Shown here: piece after piece, positions 45,684-54,832 of the stretch
Numbering within the stretch: position 1 is the first letter of the stretch
How the letters are laid out: each line of letters starts with the position of its first letter
Assembly (NCBI GenBank): GCA_021739695.1
Contig: JAIPBM010000001.1
Coordinates: forward strand, 62,001 to 126,000
Reading direction: 5' to 3'
Length of the DNA stretch: 64,000 nucleotides
Source of the DNA: Flavobacteriales bacterium
GTDB taxonomy: Bacteria > Bacteroidota > Bacteroidia > UBA10329
Notes under the pieces: generated by a model
What the model saw: only the letters and a program-made list of their open reading frames with translations
The model's database searches: none
What the model was told of the DNA's origin: nothing
Made by a program: the position numbers and the translations under genes

Positions 45684-45716
45684 ACCGAACAAACATAAGT
45701 TGTGAGGTTGTTCGGT
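45684..45716 (+). repeat. Inverted repeat after the polymerase gene
   Basis: ACCGAACAA (45684-45692) pairs perfectly with TTGTTCGGT (45708-45716) around a 15-base loop. No T-run follows directly. It could be a weak terminator or an operator in the 180-base gap between the polymerase and the second DUF115 gene. Confidence 0.5.
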
Positions 45717-45762
45717 TAAAGAAATTAAACCCAAACCACTGATTTTGTCTTAACTGTCTGAT

Positions 45763-45770
45763 TATCTTTG
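45763..45770 (+). promoter_or_regulatory. -7 box in front of the second DUF115 gene
   Basis: TATCTTTG matches TAnnTTTG exactly, with TTTTG about 15 bases upstream (shorter spacing than usual). The ATG at 45821 follows 50 bases later. It would give the DUF115/WecG module its own transcript. Confidence 0.45.
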
Positions 45771-45820
45771 CCTTTTCAGATTGGCAAAAGGGAGATATTA
45801 GCACGAATTCACAATAATAA

Positions 45821-46609
45821 ATGTTTGATTATCGAAGGCTTAATCCACAGCGAATCTTTGGGGCCGCAAAGAGGCGGTTTATTGAATTTCCGCATTCACT
45901 GGCATGGCGTTTCTCAAAAAAATCCATGGACAATAAGAACAAAATTCGAGACTATAGGAATAAACACCTAGGAGAGACGCTCTATCTGTTGGCCAACGGA
46001 CCATCTATAAAAAAAACAGACCTCAAGGCGCTAAAAGGTAGGACCGTAATGTGTATGAATCGATTCTACATCAAGTTTAGTGAATTAGGCTACACTCCAA
46101 ACTACCTTGTTTGCATTGAGGAAACCGTATTGGAAAGATTCAGCGAAGATTTTCAAAATCTATCGATCCCTATTTTCATTAATTGGAGAACACGCAATGA
46201 GATACCCAATGGGATATACTTAAAAGAATCCTTTGACATTGTCCCATTTTTTCAAAAAGACATGACCTTACCGGCAAATTCAGGAGGTACAGTTACATAT
46301 GTTTGTTTACAATTGGCGTACTACATGGGATTCCATAAGGTAGTGATACTTGGTATGGATCACTCATTTAAAGAAAAAGGAATTGCTGGAAAGGCTGAAA
46401 TTAGAAAAGAGGAGAAAGACGAGAGCCATTTCGACCCCAATTATTTCCCAAAAGGTATGAAGTGGATAATTCCGGATCTTGTAAAATCTGAGTTGTCTTA
46501 TTCTATTGCAAGGAACGAATTTGAAACCAATGGTAGACAAATAGTTGATGCTACAATTGGAGGCAAATGCGAGGTGTTTGAAAAAATCAGCACAGAAAGT
46601 GTATACTGA
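45821..46609 (+). CDS. DUF115 / MptE-like protein, possible CMP-sugar transferase (copy 2)
   Basis: 262 residues, a diverged paralogue of the protein at 41684. LYLLANGPSIKKTDLKAL corresponds to the GNGPSL loop, MCMNRFYIKF to its FGTNAIYL, and GGTVTYVCLQLAYYMGF with VVILGMDHSF to the later motifs. It has its own upstream promoter box and overlaps the downstream WecG-like gene. Two copies imply two different acceptors or donors in one polymer. Function unproven. Confidence 0.75.
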   Translation: MFDYRRLNPQRIFGAAKRRFIEFPHSLAWRFSKKSMDNKNKIRDYRNKHLGETLYLLANGPSIKKTDLKALKGRTVMCMNRFYIKFSELGYTPNYLVCIEETVLERFSEDFQNLSIPIFINWRTRNEIPNGIYLKESFDIVPFFQKDMTLPANSGGTVTYVCLQLAYYMGFHKVVILGMDHSFKEKGIAGKAEIRKEEKDESHFDPNYFPKGMKWIIPDLVKSELSYSIARNEFETNGRQIVDATIGGKCEVFEKISTESVY

Positions 46610-47351
46610 GCAACATAGGAGGGACATCAAGGGAGTACCAATTGACGTAAGATGCAAAACACGGGTTTTTGATGAACTGGATGAGGCATGTTCTAAAGAA
46701 GGATGCCCAAAACTTGTTTACTTCCTCAATGCCCATTGTGTTAATCAAGCATTTAGCGACACAAGCTATCTAGAGACACTCCATAGAGCAGATTATGTGC
46801 TTAATGATGGTATTGGAGTTGATATAGGAGCTTGGTTTCATGGGTTCAAATTCAAGGAGAATTTAGTGGGAACCGATTTCATCCCAGATTATATACACCA
46901 CATCAGGAACAAACCTCTTAGGGTTTTCTTCTTCGGAGCTAAACCCGAGGTGCTAAAGGCGTTACTTTCTAAGTACAAGCGCATCTACCCCAACCTTGTC
47001 ATCTCAGGGCTTGATGGCTATTCACTGCCAATAATGAGTAAGATGACAGTTCAGACGATAAATGATTTTAAAGCAGACATTGTGGTTCTCGGGCTTGGAG
47101 TTCCTCTTCAGGAAAAATGGGCTGATTCGTGCTCAAAGGACTTGGGTACAGTAAAAGTGATTTTTGCTGGAGGGGCAGTTCTTGATAATATGTCAGACTC
47201 TATAAAGCGAGCTCCTAAATGGGTGCGCAGATTGAAGTCTGAATGGTTATTTAGAATATATTTGGAGCCTATAAGGCTTGGTAAGCGGTACTTTTTTGGC
47301 ATTCCCCAATATTTCATCAACATTGTTTTTCGAACTAGAAGGAGACTGTGA
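46599..47351 (+). CDS. WecG/TagA/CpsF-family glycosyltransferase
   Basis: 250 residues from GTG 46599, overlapping the DUF115 stop by 11 bases; the frame is open further upstream to 46545, inside the DUF115 gene. Family motifs are LNAHCVNQAF, YVLNDGIGVDIG (donor/acceptor loop) and VVLGLGVPLQEKW, then FAGGAVLDNMSDSIKRAPKW. GT26 enzymes add ManNAc-type or glucuronic-type sugars to lipid-linked primers at the inner face of the membrane. Confidence 0.92.
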   Translation: MYTEQHRRDIKGVPIDVRCKTRVFDELDEACSKEGCPKLVYFLNAHCVNQAFSDTSYLETLHRADYVLNDGIGVDIGAWFHGFKFKENLVGTDFIPDYIHHIRNKPLRVFFFGAKPEVLKALLSKYKRIYPNLVISGLDGYSLPIMSKMTVQTINDFKADIVVLGLGVPLQEKWADSCSKDLGTVKVIFAGGAVLDNMSDSIKRAPKWVRRLKSEWLFRIYLEPIRLGKRYFFGIPQYFINIVFRTRRRL

Positions 47352-47432
47352 TAGTTTTAAGACCAATTCACCAATAGCCATTACACATTCTAATTTCTTT
47401 GCCCTGCATTCATTAAATCGACTAAACATCCT

Positions 47433-48542
47433 GTGAACCATAAATTGATTCTATATGGACTGCTTAGCATGGTGCTTCAATCGAGTTGTACAACGCGTAG
47501 TATCAAACCCTCGTCAAAGGAAGTTAAAACCACCCCAAACACAACTATTCATTGTTGCTTAAAAGAGGCATATGAAGATTATTTCCCTATTGGCGTTGCT
47601 GTAGAACCTTGGTCTCTACAGAATGACGAAGGGGAACTCATCAAACAGGAATTCTCAAGTATTACCGCTGAAAACCGCATGAAGATGCACCATCTTCGGA
47701 AAAGCGCCACAGATTATAACTGGCTTCCGGCAGATAACATTGCAGAATTCGCCCAAAAGAACGGACTATTGCTGAGAGGACATACCCTATGCTGGCATGA
47801 CCGGATTCCAGAATGGTTTTTCGTTGACAGATTGGGAAAGGAACTTTCTAAAGAACAACTGCTTGCACGGCTCGAAACGCATATCACAGATGTTGTATCG
47901 CGTTACAAGGGACAGGTTTATGCTTGGGATGTGGTAAACGAAGCTATCTCCAACAAAGACTCGGAGTTCATTGAGCCTTCGCGATTTCAAAAAATATGTG
48001 GTAACGGTTACATTGCAACCGCTTTCAAGTTTGCTCATGACGCTGACCCAAATGCTAGACTTTACTACAATGAAAATGGGTTTCTTCAGGAGGACAAACG
48101 AAAAAAAATATGTGCGTTAGTTAAATCGTTAAAAAACGAAGGCGTTCCTATACATGGGATTGGCATACAGGGTCACTGGTCAATATATGAGCCTACAGAA
48201 TCACAATTAAGAGAAGTCCTAGAAGAAGTTTGCTCTTTGGGGCTGAAGGTTCAAATTACAGAACTTGATATTTCAGTCCTATCAAAAGAGGACATGAAAA
48301 AACAACATGGTAGCATCAAGCCAATGACTGAGGAGCAGGAAACTCGCCAAGCCGAGACTTATAACATGCTATTTAGAGTCTTCAGGGAATATAACCGACA
48401 TATCGATGGAGTAACTTTTTGGAATGTATCAGATAGACACAGTTGGAGAGATACAGAAAATTTCAAATCATACCCTCTCTTATTTGACCAAAACCTAAAG
48501 CCAAAGAAAGCATACCAGGCAATCTTAGACTTTATGAAATAA
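47433..48542 (+). CDS. GH10 endo-xylanase-like lipoprotein
   Basis: 369 residues from GTG 47433. The signal peptide ends in LQSSC with lipidated Cys19. The GH10 barrel follows: ITAENRMKMHHL, GHTLCWHDRIPEWF, acid/base Glu170 in WDVVNEA, and nucleophile Glu277 in QITELDIS; VTFWNVSDRHSW closes the active site. GH10 enzymes cut beta-1,4-xylan and related backbones. It is inside a polysaccharide synthesis cluster rather than a xylan utilisation locus, with no SusCD pair nearby, so it may trim or release the cell's own polymer. Confidence 0.92.
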   Translation: MNHKLILYGLLSMVLQSSCTTRSIKPSSKEVKTTPNTTIHCCLKEAYEDYFPIGVAVEPWSLQNDEGELIKQEFSSITAENRMKMHHLRKSATDYNWLPADNIAEFAQKNGLLLRGHTLCWHDRIPEWFFVDRLGKELSKEQLLARLETHITDVVSRYKGQVYAWDVVNEAISNKDSEFIEPSRFQKICGNGYIATAFKFAHDADPNARLYYNENGFLQEDKRKKICALVKSLKNEGVPIHGIGIQGHWSIYEPTESQLREVLEEVCSLGLKVQITELDISVLSKEDMKKQHGSIKPMTEEQETRQAETYNMLFRVFREYNRHIDGVTFWNVSDRHSWRDTENFKSYPLLFDQNLKPKKAYQAILDFMK

Positions 48543-48736
48543 CAACAGTTTTGAAATACTCTCCTCAGGAGTTCCTTCGCTTCGGCCAAAAATTAAAGCA
48601 TTTGGCACCTTCAAATTCGCCCAATTGAGTATTATATGCTAATTATGGGAGAGTTTATTTTTTGGCATTGAGACTATAATAAAACGCCATTAAATTAGGT
48701 CGAAAATTTAGCACCACCTACTGATTCCCATAAGAA

Positions 48737-49831
48737 ATGACACACAAAAAGGCGCTTATTACAGGTATAACAGGACAGGATGGTGCCTACCTCTCCGAGT
48801 TATTACTCAGTAAGGGCTATGAAGTGCACGGCATAAAAAGAAGAGCTTCTCTGTTTAATACAGAAAGAATTGACCATCTGTATCAAGATCTTCATCAAGA
48901 AGATGTACGGTTTAAGTTACATTATGGAGAACTTTCTGATTCGATGAACTTGGCAAAAATCATCAAAGACGTAGAGCCCGATGAAATCTACAACCTTGGA
49001 GCCATGTCACATGTCAAGGTAAGTTTCGATTTGCCAGAATATACCGCCAATGTAGATGGTTTGGCAACCGTACGACTTCTAGAAGCAGTAAGATTGTTAG
49101 GTTTAAGCAAGAAGACAAAAATTTATCAGGCCTCTACGTCTGAACTTTTTGGCCTTACTATCGAAAGCCCACAAAATGAAAAAACAGCTTTTTATCCACG
49201 TTCTCCTTACGCCATTGCAAAACTCTATGCGTATTGGACAATTGTGAACTATCGTGAAGCTTACGGTATGTACGCGTGTAATGGAATCCTTTTCAACCAT
49301 GAATCTCCACGGAGAGGAGAAACATTTGTTACAAGAAAAATCACACGGGCTGTGGCTAGAATTGCTCTAGGTTCATCCGAAATTCTCTATCTCGGTAATT
49401 TGGATGCAAAAAGAGATTGGGGTCATGCCAAAGACTATGTAAACGCCATGTTTCTTATGCTTCAGCAGGAAGAGGCTAAAGATTATGTAATTGCCACGGG
49501 GATTTGCACAAGTATCAGAGACTTCCTCACCTTGGCCTTCAGCGAGGTTGGGGTTACACTAGAGTTTCAAGGAAAAGGGAAAGAAGAAGTTGGGGTTATC
49601 GCCAAAAGCGAAAATGCAACCCTTCCTCTGCGCGTAGGACAATTGGTAATGAAAGTAGACCCAAATTATTTTAGACCTACTGAAACAGGTGACCTGAAAG
49701 GAGATGCTTCTAAAGCTCATAAAGAATTAAAGTGGTTTCCAGAATATAATCTTGAATTACTTGTTGCCGAAATGATGCAGGCCGACCTAAATTTGGCCAA
49801 AGCAGAAATTCGTTCAAAATTGAATACCTAG
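48737..49831 (+). CDS. gmd: GDP-mannose 4,6-dehydratase
   Basis: 364 residues. [20 protein letters not shown] is the NADP loop, STSELFG supplies the catalytic Thr/Ser and Glu, [10 protein letters not shown] (Tyr and Lys) completes the triad, and [16 protein letters not shown] is the GMD-specific stretch. It turns GDP-mannose into GDP-4-keto-6-deoxymannose, the precursor of GDP-L-fucose. fcl follows after five bases. The 194-base space upstream has no gene; I see only a T-rich stretch and possible weak promoter elements. Confidence 0.97.
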   Translation: MTHKKALITGITGQDGAYLSELLLSKGYEVHGIKRRASLFNTERIDHLYQDLHQEDVRFKLHYGELSDSMNLAKIIKDVEPDEIYNLGAMSHVKVSFDLPEYTANVDGLATVRLLEAVRLLGLSKKTKIYQASTSELFGLTIESPQNEKTAFYPRSPYAIAKLYAYWTIVNYREAYGMYACNGILFNHESPRRGETFVTRKITRAVARIALGSSEILYLGNLDAKRDWGHAKDYVNAMFLMLQQEEAKDYVIATGICTSIRDFLTLAFSEVGVTLEFQGKGKEEVGVIAKSENATLPLRVGQLVMKVDPNYFRPTETGDLKGDASKAHKELKWFPEYNLELLVAEMMQADLNLAKAEIRSKLNT

Positions 49832-49836
49832 CCGAT

Positions 49837-50784
49837 ATGTCCATCGATAAGGCATCGAAAATATACGTAGCTGGGCACCAAGGCATGGTTGGCTCAGCCA
49901 TTGTAAGAAGCCTTGAAGAGCATGGCTTTAAAAACATTGTCACACGTACTTCCGGTCAACTAGATCTCCGGAATCAAGCCGCAACAAGCGATTTCTTTGA
50001 AAAGGAAAAGCCTTCATTCGTTTTTCTGGCGGCAGCAAAAGTTGGAGGTATTCAAGCAAACAACACGTATCGGGCAGAGTTCTTATACGACAACTTGATG
50101 ATTGCTTCGAATGTGATTCATGCTTCATACTTACAGAAAGTCGAGAAATTGCTGTTTCTCGGCTCTTCATGCATTTATCCAAGATTGGCAGAACAACCAA
50201 TCAAAGAATCAGCCCTATTGACTGGATCGCTCGAACCCACAAACGAACCGTATGCTATTGCCAAAATAGCAGGGATAAAACTTTGTCAAGAATACCGTCA
50301 TCAGTACGGCTGTAATTTCATTTCGGCCATGCCTACTAATCTTTATGGGCCAAATGACAATTACGACCTGAACAATTCGCATGTACTTCCTGCATTGCTC
50401 AGGAAATTTCATGAGGCCAAGTTGAATGGAGTTTCTAAAATAGAAGTTTGGGGTTCTGGAACCCCAAAACGAGAATTTTTGCACGTCAATGATCTTGCCC
50501 AAGCATGTATCTTCTTAATGGAAAACTACAACGGAAGCGAACCGATAAATGTTGGATCTGGCAAGGAGGTTACCATTCGAGAACTAGCAGAAACAATCAG
50601 TTCTATAGTAGGGTTTCAGGGAAACTTAGTATTCGACTCCTCTAAACCTGATGGTACCCCGAGAAAATTAATGGATATCAGCAAGCTAGAAGAGATGGGA
50701 TGGAAACATCAAATTAATCTAACTGAGGGTATTTCCTCAGTTTACAAACTCTATTCCGCTTCTGGTGGAGTTGCACGTCATTGA
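49837..50784 (+). CDS. fcl: GDP-L-fucose synthase
   Basis: 315 residues. [18 protein letters not shown] is the Rossmann loop, LGSSCIYP the catalytic Ser region, and [13 protein letters not shown] holds Tyr and Lys. [20 protein letters not shown] is the family-specific substrate stretch. It epimerises and reduces the Gmd product to GDP-L-fucose. Together with gmd this shows that fucose is a likely constituent of the surface polymer. Confidence 0.97.
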   Translation: MSIDKASKIYVAGHQGMVGSAIVRSLEEHGFKNIVTRTSGQLDLRNQAATSDFFEKEKPSFVFLAAAKVGGIQANNTYRAEFLYDNLMIASNVIHASYLQKVEKLLFLGSSCIYPRLAEQPIKESALLTGSLEPTNEPYAIAKIAGIKLCQEYRHQYGCNFISAMPTNLYGPNDNYDLNNSHVLPALLRKFHEAKLNGVSKIEVWGSGTPKREFLHVNDLAQACIFLMENYNGSEPINVGSGKEVTIRELAETISSIVGFQGNLVFDSSKPDGTPRKLMDISKLEEMGWKHQINLTEGISSVYKLYSASGGVARH

Positions 50785-50868
50785 TTTGTGATGCCCATTT
50801 GTTATCATCTTGCTGGGACTTGAAAACTTGTGCTTAAATAACGGCATTCAATCTCCGAACTCAACTAG

Positions 50869-50876
50869 TATATTTG
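50869..50876 (+). promoter_or_regulatory. -7 box of the wza-wzc promoter
   Basis: TATATTTG matches TAnnTTTG exactly and is four bases (CGCC) before the wza ATG, so the export genes probably have a promoter of their own and a transcript with almost no leader. No good -33 element was found at the usual distance. Confidence 0.5.
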
Positions 50877-50880
50877 CGCC

Positions 50881-51645
50881 ATGAAAATCCGCTCGGCAGT
50901 CCTACTTTTGCTGTTGTCCCTTATCGTATTGCTTTCTCAATCTTGCATTACGCGAAAAGACATCTCTTACTTCCAAGATATTTCAGACACATTGTCCACA
51001 CAAACAATTGGTCAGAATTTTGAAGCCACCCTACAGTCTGGAGACCTTCTCTCCATTCATGTTACCAGCCTGAGTAAAGAGGCCAGTAGTTTTTTCAATG
51101 TCGTTGGTGAAAATACCGACCAACAAGTGGCCAATACGTATTTGGTAGATGCACTCGGAAACATTGAAATGCCGCTGATTGGTACCGTGAAAGTTGCTGG
51201 TAAAACAACGCAAATTGCGAAAGGCGAAATCAAGGACTTGCTAGAAAAGTATTTGAATAATCCGACAGTAAACCTAAGAATCAGGAACTTCAAAGTCACC
51301 GTATTGGGCGAGGTACAAAACCCTGGTGTCTATACAATTCCGAATGAAAAAATCACCTTAGTAGAAGCCTTAGGATTGGCTGGGGATATGACCATCTTTG
51401 CTAGAAGAGTCAATGTTTTGGTCATCAGGGAAGAAAGTGGTAAGCGAGAATTCATGAAACTTGACCTAACCTCGAAAGGATTTTTCGAGTCAGAATATTA
51501 CTACCTACACAGCAACGATATTCTGTATGTCGAACCAGGAAAAGGCAAGTTTGCCTCGGCCGATGCTTGGTATAAGATTTTGCCGATTGTGTTCAGTGGT
51601 CTCACAGCGCTTGGGCTTTTCCTATCAAGAGTCAGTTTCCAATAA
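50881..51645 (+). CDS. wza: Polysaccharide export lipoprotein, Wza-like
   Basis: 254 residues. The signal peptide ends in LSQSC with lipidated Cys22. The PES domain (about 45-130) has LQSGDLLSIHVTSL, and an SLBB domain follows (VTVLGEVQNPGVYTIPNEKITLVEAL). The C-terminal YKILPIVFSGLTALGLFLSR is a hydrophobic helix. Wza forms the outer-membrane export channel and works with Wzc. The wzc start lies 12 bases downstream. Confidence 0.92.
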   Translation: MKIRSAVLLLLLSLIVLLSQSCITRKDISYFQDISDTLSTQTIGQNFEATLQSGDLLSIHVTSLSKEASSFFNVVGENTDQQVANTYLVDALGNIEMPLIGTVKVAGKTTQIAKGEIKDLLEKYLNNPTVNLRIRNFKVTVLGEVQNPGVYTIPNEKITLVEALGLAGDMTIFARRVNVLVIREESGKREFMKLDLTSKGFFESEYYYLHSNDILYVEPGKGKFASADAWYKILPIVFSGLTALGLFLSRVSFQ

Positions 51646-51657
51646 CCATTGAAATCA

Positions 51658-54066
51658 ATGTCGGACATTCAATCACCGTACCGCTCTGAAGAAGACGAGT
51701 TAGACCTAGGAAAGGCGTTCCAGCTTATTCTAGAAAACTGGAAGCTTTTTATTGTATTCATTCCGTTCGGACTTGTCTTAGCCGTGGGATATGTTTGGTA
51801 CGCTCATCCCGTATTTCAGATGCAGGCAACTGTTTTGGTTGAGGATGAGGGCAATGATATATCTCAAAGTATTTTGGATGAGGTAGGTGTACTTGGCAAA
51901 AAAAGAAATATTGAAAATGAGATTGCAATTCTTTCATCAAGAAGCATGATGGAAAGAGCTTTGACTCTTGAAGACCGAGGGGTAGATTATTCAGTCAACT
52001 TAGGGCTCAGAAAGCGAGACCTTTATGAAGAACTGCCTTTCCAATTGGATTATGTTCTTTCAGAAAACGTTCCTCAAACGTTCCAAATAAATGTGTTGGT
52101 AAGAGATGAAGATAATAGCGCAGAAGTCACCTTTTCATTCATCAATCCAAAGAGCAAGGAAGAAACCGAATTCGTGAATGACATTCAATTTGGGGAAGGA
52201 TTAGACAATGAACTTGGGCATTTCCGTTTTAACAAAACCGACTTTTTTGAGAAGATGGTTGTTGGCGATACGGCTCTTAGTCGAGATTATGAACTTACAG
52301 TTAGCAGCATTGATTTTCTAACAACTCTATACCTCGAAAACCTCAAAGTGGAGGAAGCTCGTGAAAAGGCTAGCATCTTGAGGTTAACACTTGAAGACAA
52401 TGTTCCTCAAAGAGGTGAGGACTTACTCGATGCGATTTTAAACGTTTATATCCAAGACAATATTCAGAAGAAAAATCAACTTGCTTCCAACTCCCTCAAA
52501 TTCATCGAGAATCAGCTTCAAATCATCACAAAGGAACTTGGAACAATTGAAGGGGACATTAAGCACTATAAAAGTAGCTCTGGCATTACTGATGTTAGTG
52601 AAGAAGCAGGGTTCTTTCTTGCACAAGTTGGTCAGTTAGATCGCTCCATGTCAGAACTCAATGTAAAACTAAGCATCATTGATTATTTAGAGGAATATAT
52701 TAAAAGTGACCAAAGTTTAGACAATGCATCCCCTTCAAGTTTAGGATTAACTGACCCACTTCTTACCAGTCTTATCGTTACATTAAGTGAACTTTCAGCT
52801 GAGCGACAGAGTCTGTTGGGTTTTACCAAACAGGATAACCCGCTCATTGCCTCAATTGACACCAAAATTCGAGAAACAAAAGAGGCTTTGATCAAGAATA
52901 TGTCCAGCATTAGGGGTAGTTTCTTAGCTTCTAAAGAAGAGCTGCAAAAGCAGCTGACTAAAGTGGAGGCGAAGGTTAGCCTGTTGCCTAAAGCCGAGTA
53001 TGAATTATTGGCATTGCAACGTCAGTACACGATAAAGGAAAGTCTGTATCTATTGCTGCTGGAAAAAAAATCTGAGAACTCCATCCTTCTCGCTTCGACT
53101 ATTTCTGACAACATGGTGCTCGATAAGGCACGTAGTTCCGACAAGCCTATCAGTCCAAAAAAGAACATCATTTATCTTTTAGGATTACTTGTTGGTTTCG
53201 GAATTCCTCTTGGTTATATCTTGCTTCTTCTCCTTTTTGATAATCGGATTAAAAGTCTGGATGACCTTAAACGAACGACACAGATTCCATTTTTAGGAAT
53301 TATTCCACACAACGGAGAGGCTGAATATTTAGTTGTTAGAGACAACAACAACTCTCCTATTGCTGAAGCATTTCGTTCTATTCGCACTAACCTTAATTTT
53401 CTTGTTACCGGTAACAACAGCTCTAAGGATGAGGGTCAACGGATTATTCAAGTTACATCAGCCATGGGTTCGGAAGGAAAGTCTTTCTTTTCAATCAATC
53501 TGGCTGCTTCACTGGCTTTGGGGGGAAGTAGAACTATTGTTGTTGGGCTCGATCTGAGAAAACCACGACTCGCAGAGTATTTTAAAGTTTCTAACACGGT
53601 TGGTGCCTCTTCTGTTTTGGCTGGTTTAACTGAACTGAAAGAAGCAGTAAAGCACTCCGGCCAAGAGAATTTGGACATATTAGTAGGTGGGCCAGTACCT
53701 CCAAACCCGTCAGAACTTCTTATGGGAGAAGGGCTAGCCACACTACTCAATAACCTTTCTAAAGAATACGATTATGTCGTAATTGACACCCCACCCATTG
53801 GACTGGTTACTGATAGCCTTATAATTGCTGAGCGCGCCACAACTACAATTTATGTTGTTAGGCAGGGAGCCACCAATAGCTCCACACTTCAGTATACAAA
53901 TGATCTATATAAGTCGAAAAAAATCAGAAGTCTCTCCATTGTACTAAATGACGTGAAGCGTTCACGATTTGGTTATGGATATGGGTACGGATATGGCTAT
54001 GGATATGGATATGCTGAAGAGGCTGATTCTAAATGGAGTTGGAATTCTTTGTTCGGTCGTAAGTAA
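51658..54066 (+). CDS. wzc: Polysaccharide co-polymerase and tyrosine autokinase, Wzc-like
   Basis: 802 residues from ATG 51658; a TTG nine bases upstream is less likely. The N-terminal Wzz domain has a first transmembrane helix near 28-50, a long coiled-coil periplasmic part, the GNVR-type LPKAEYELLALQRQY, and a second helix at IIYLLGLLVGFGIPLGY. The cytoplasmic kinase has Walker A SAMGSEGKSFF, Walker A' VVGLDLRKPRL and Walker B DYVVIDTPPIGLVTD. The tail has seven Gly-Tyr units (53971-54012), an unusually regular tyrosine cluster for autophosphorylation. Phosphorylation cycling controls polymer length and export. Confidence 0.95.
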   Translation: MSDIQSPYRSEEDELDLGKAFQLILENWKLFIVFIPFGLVLAVGYVWYAHPVFQMQATVLVEDEGNDISQSILDEVGVLGKKRNIENEIAILSSRSMMERALTLEDRGVDYSVNLGLRKRDLYEELPFQLDYVLSENVPQTFQINVLVRDEDNSAEVTFSFINPKSKEETEFVNDIQFGEGLDNELGHFRFNKTDFFEKMVVGDTALSRDYELTVSSIDFLTTLYLENLKVEEAREKASILRLTLEDNVPQRGEDLLDAILNVYIQDNIQKKNQLASNSLKFIENQLQIITKELGTIEGDIKHYKSSSGITDVSEEAGFFLAQVGQLDRSMSELNVKLSIIDYLEEYIKSDQSLDNASPSSLGLTDPLLTSLIVTLSELSAERQSLLGFTKQDNPLIASIDTKIRETKEALIKNMSSIRGSFLASKEELQKQLTKVEAKVSLLPKAEYELLALQRQYTIKESLYLLLLEKKSENSILLASTISDNMVLDKARSSDKPISPKKNIIYLLGLLVGFGIPLGYILLLLLFDNRIKSLDDLKRTTQIPFLGIIPHNGEAEYLVVRDNNNSPIAEAFRSIRTNLNFLVTGNNSSKDEGQRIIQVTSAMGSEGKSFFSINLAASLALGGSRTIVVGLDLRKPRLAEYFKVSNTVGASSVLAGLTELKEAVKHSGQENLDILVGGPVPPNPSELLMGEGLATLLNNLSKEYDYVVIDTPPIGLVTDSLIIAERATTTIYVVRQGATNSSTLQYTNDLYKSKKIRSLSIVLNDVKRSRFGYGYGYGYGYGYGYAEEADSKWSWNSLFGRK

Positions 54067-54238
54067 ATAATAAAGCTCAAACCAGAAGTAGTTATTTCGC
54101 AGAAATCAATGGACGGAATTTGAGCGATTCCAATTGCTTAAAGTTGCAACTGAATCAAATAGTCTTTACGAGTAAGCCGTTACCATTTCCGAGGAATACT
54201 AGAATCAATATCTGACTCATTATTGCCAAATTCTTTCT

Positions 54239-54583
54239 GTGAAACGCTCAATTAAATTATCCCAACTTCCAGAAATGGAAACGTCACATGGAGGAACCCA
54301 AAAGCGGTTTTTTATCTCGAAAGACGATTTACCCAACGCATTGACACAGATTGCCTACGGAACTTTTCAAATGGGCGAAAGTTGCCCTATGCACAAACAT
54401 CAAACTATGGATGAATACTTCTATTTCATCAAAGGCCATGGGACCTACTTGATTGACGATGAAGTGGTGGAAACAGAACCGTGTATGCTTGTGAATATTC
54501 CAGCAGAATCTAACCACCAGTTATTGGCAAACAAAAATGAATCTCTAGAATTCATCTATTGGGGAGTAGCAAAAACCAATTAA
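54239..54583 (+). CDS. Small cupin-domain protein
   Basis: 114 residues from GTG 54239; an ATG at 54275 would give 102. The cupin fold is shown by the first motif GESCPMHKHQTMDEYFYFIKG with His, His and Glu metal ligands, and NIPAESNHQLLANKNE with the later His. Cupins may be sugar isomerases, dioxygenases or binding proteins; WxcM-like and mannose-6-phosphate isomerase-like members occur in sugar clusters. It is separated from wzc by 172 bases without a gene. Function unassigned. Confidence 0.75.
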   Translation: MKRSIKLSQLPEMETSHGGTQKRFFISKDDLPNALTQIAYGTFQMGESCPMHKHQTMDEYFYFIKGHGTYLIDDEVVETEPCMLVNIPAESNHQLLANKNESLEFIYWGVAKTN

Positions 54584-54597
54584 GTCTTTGTTTAACT

Positions 54598-54795
54598 GAT
54601 TCCCCTAAAGTTTACCAGTTATACGTTTCACAGAGAAAGAATGAGAATGGGAGATGCACAGAAAGCTTTTTCTTCGAAGGGAATTCAAGCTGTTCCGCAA
54701 GTTCACCCAGACCAAGGTTTGCTTCTGTAAGCACACGGCATGTCGGAACATCTCTGTGTATCTCTGAGACTCTAAGTAAGCTCTGTGCAAATCTC
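54598..54795. repeat. Degenerate CTCTGTG-type inverted repeats around about 100 bases
   Basis: Two arms made of variants of CTCTGTG face each other. The left arm includes TTTCACAGAGAAAG (about 54627-54640) and GATGCACAGAAAG (about 54653-54665); the right arm includes ATCTCTGTGTATCTCTGAG (about 54750-54768) and GCTCTGTGC (about 54780-54788). The segment between has no convincing gene; frames crossing it on either strand look like chance. Similar CTCTGTG-rich arms border small gene insertions in some Bacteroidota, from memory. The 249-base gap holds nothing else that I can support. Confidence 0.45.
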
Positions 54796-54832
54796 AAGTG
54801 GCAAACTTTGGGGGAATCAGATTTGTTTACTA

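Noticed and set aside
45768-45971. A 67-codon frame overlapping the start of the second DUF115 gene
   Set aside because: It overlaps the DUF115 gene in another frame, starts in the promoter region and has no motif.
53971-54012. Tandem hexamers considered as a CRISPR-like array
   Set aside because: The units are contiguous without spacers and encode an in-frame Gly-Tyr tail of Wzc.
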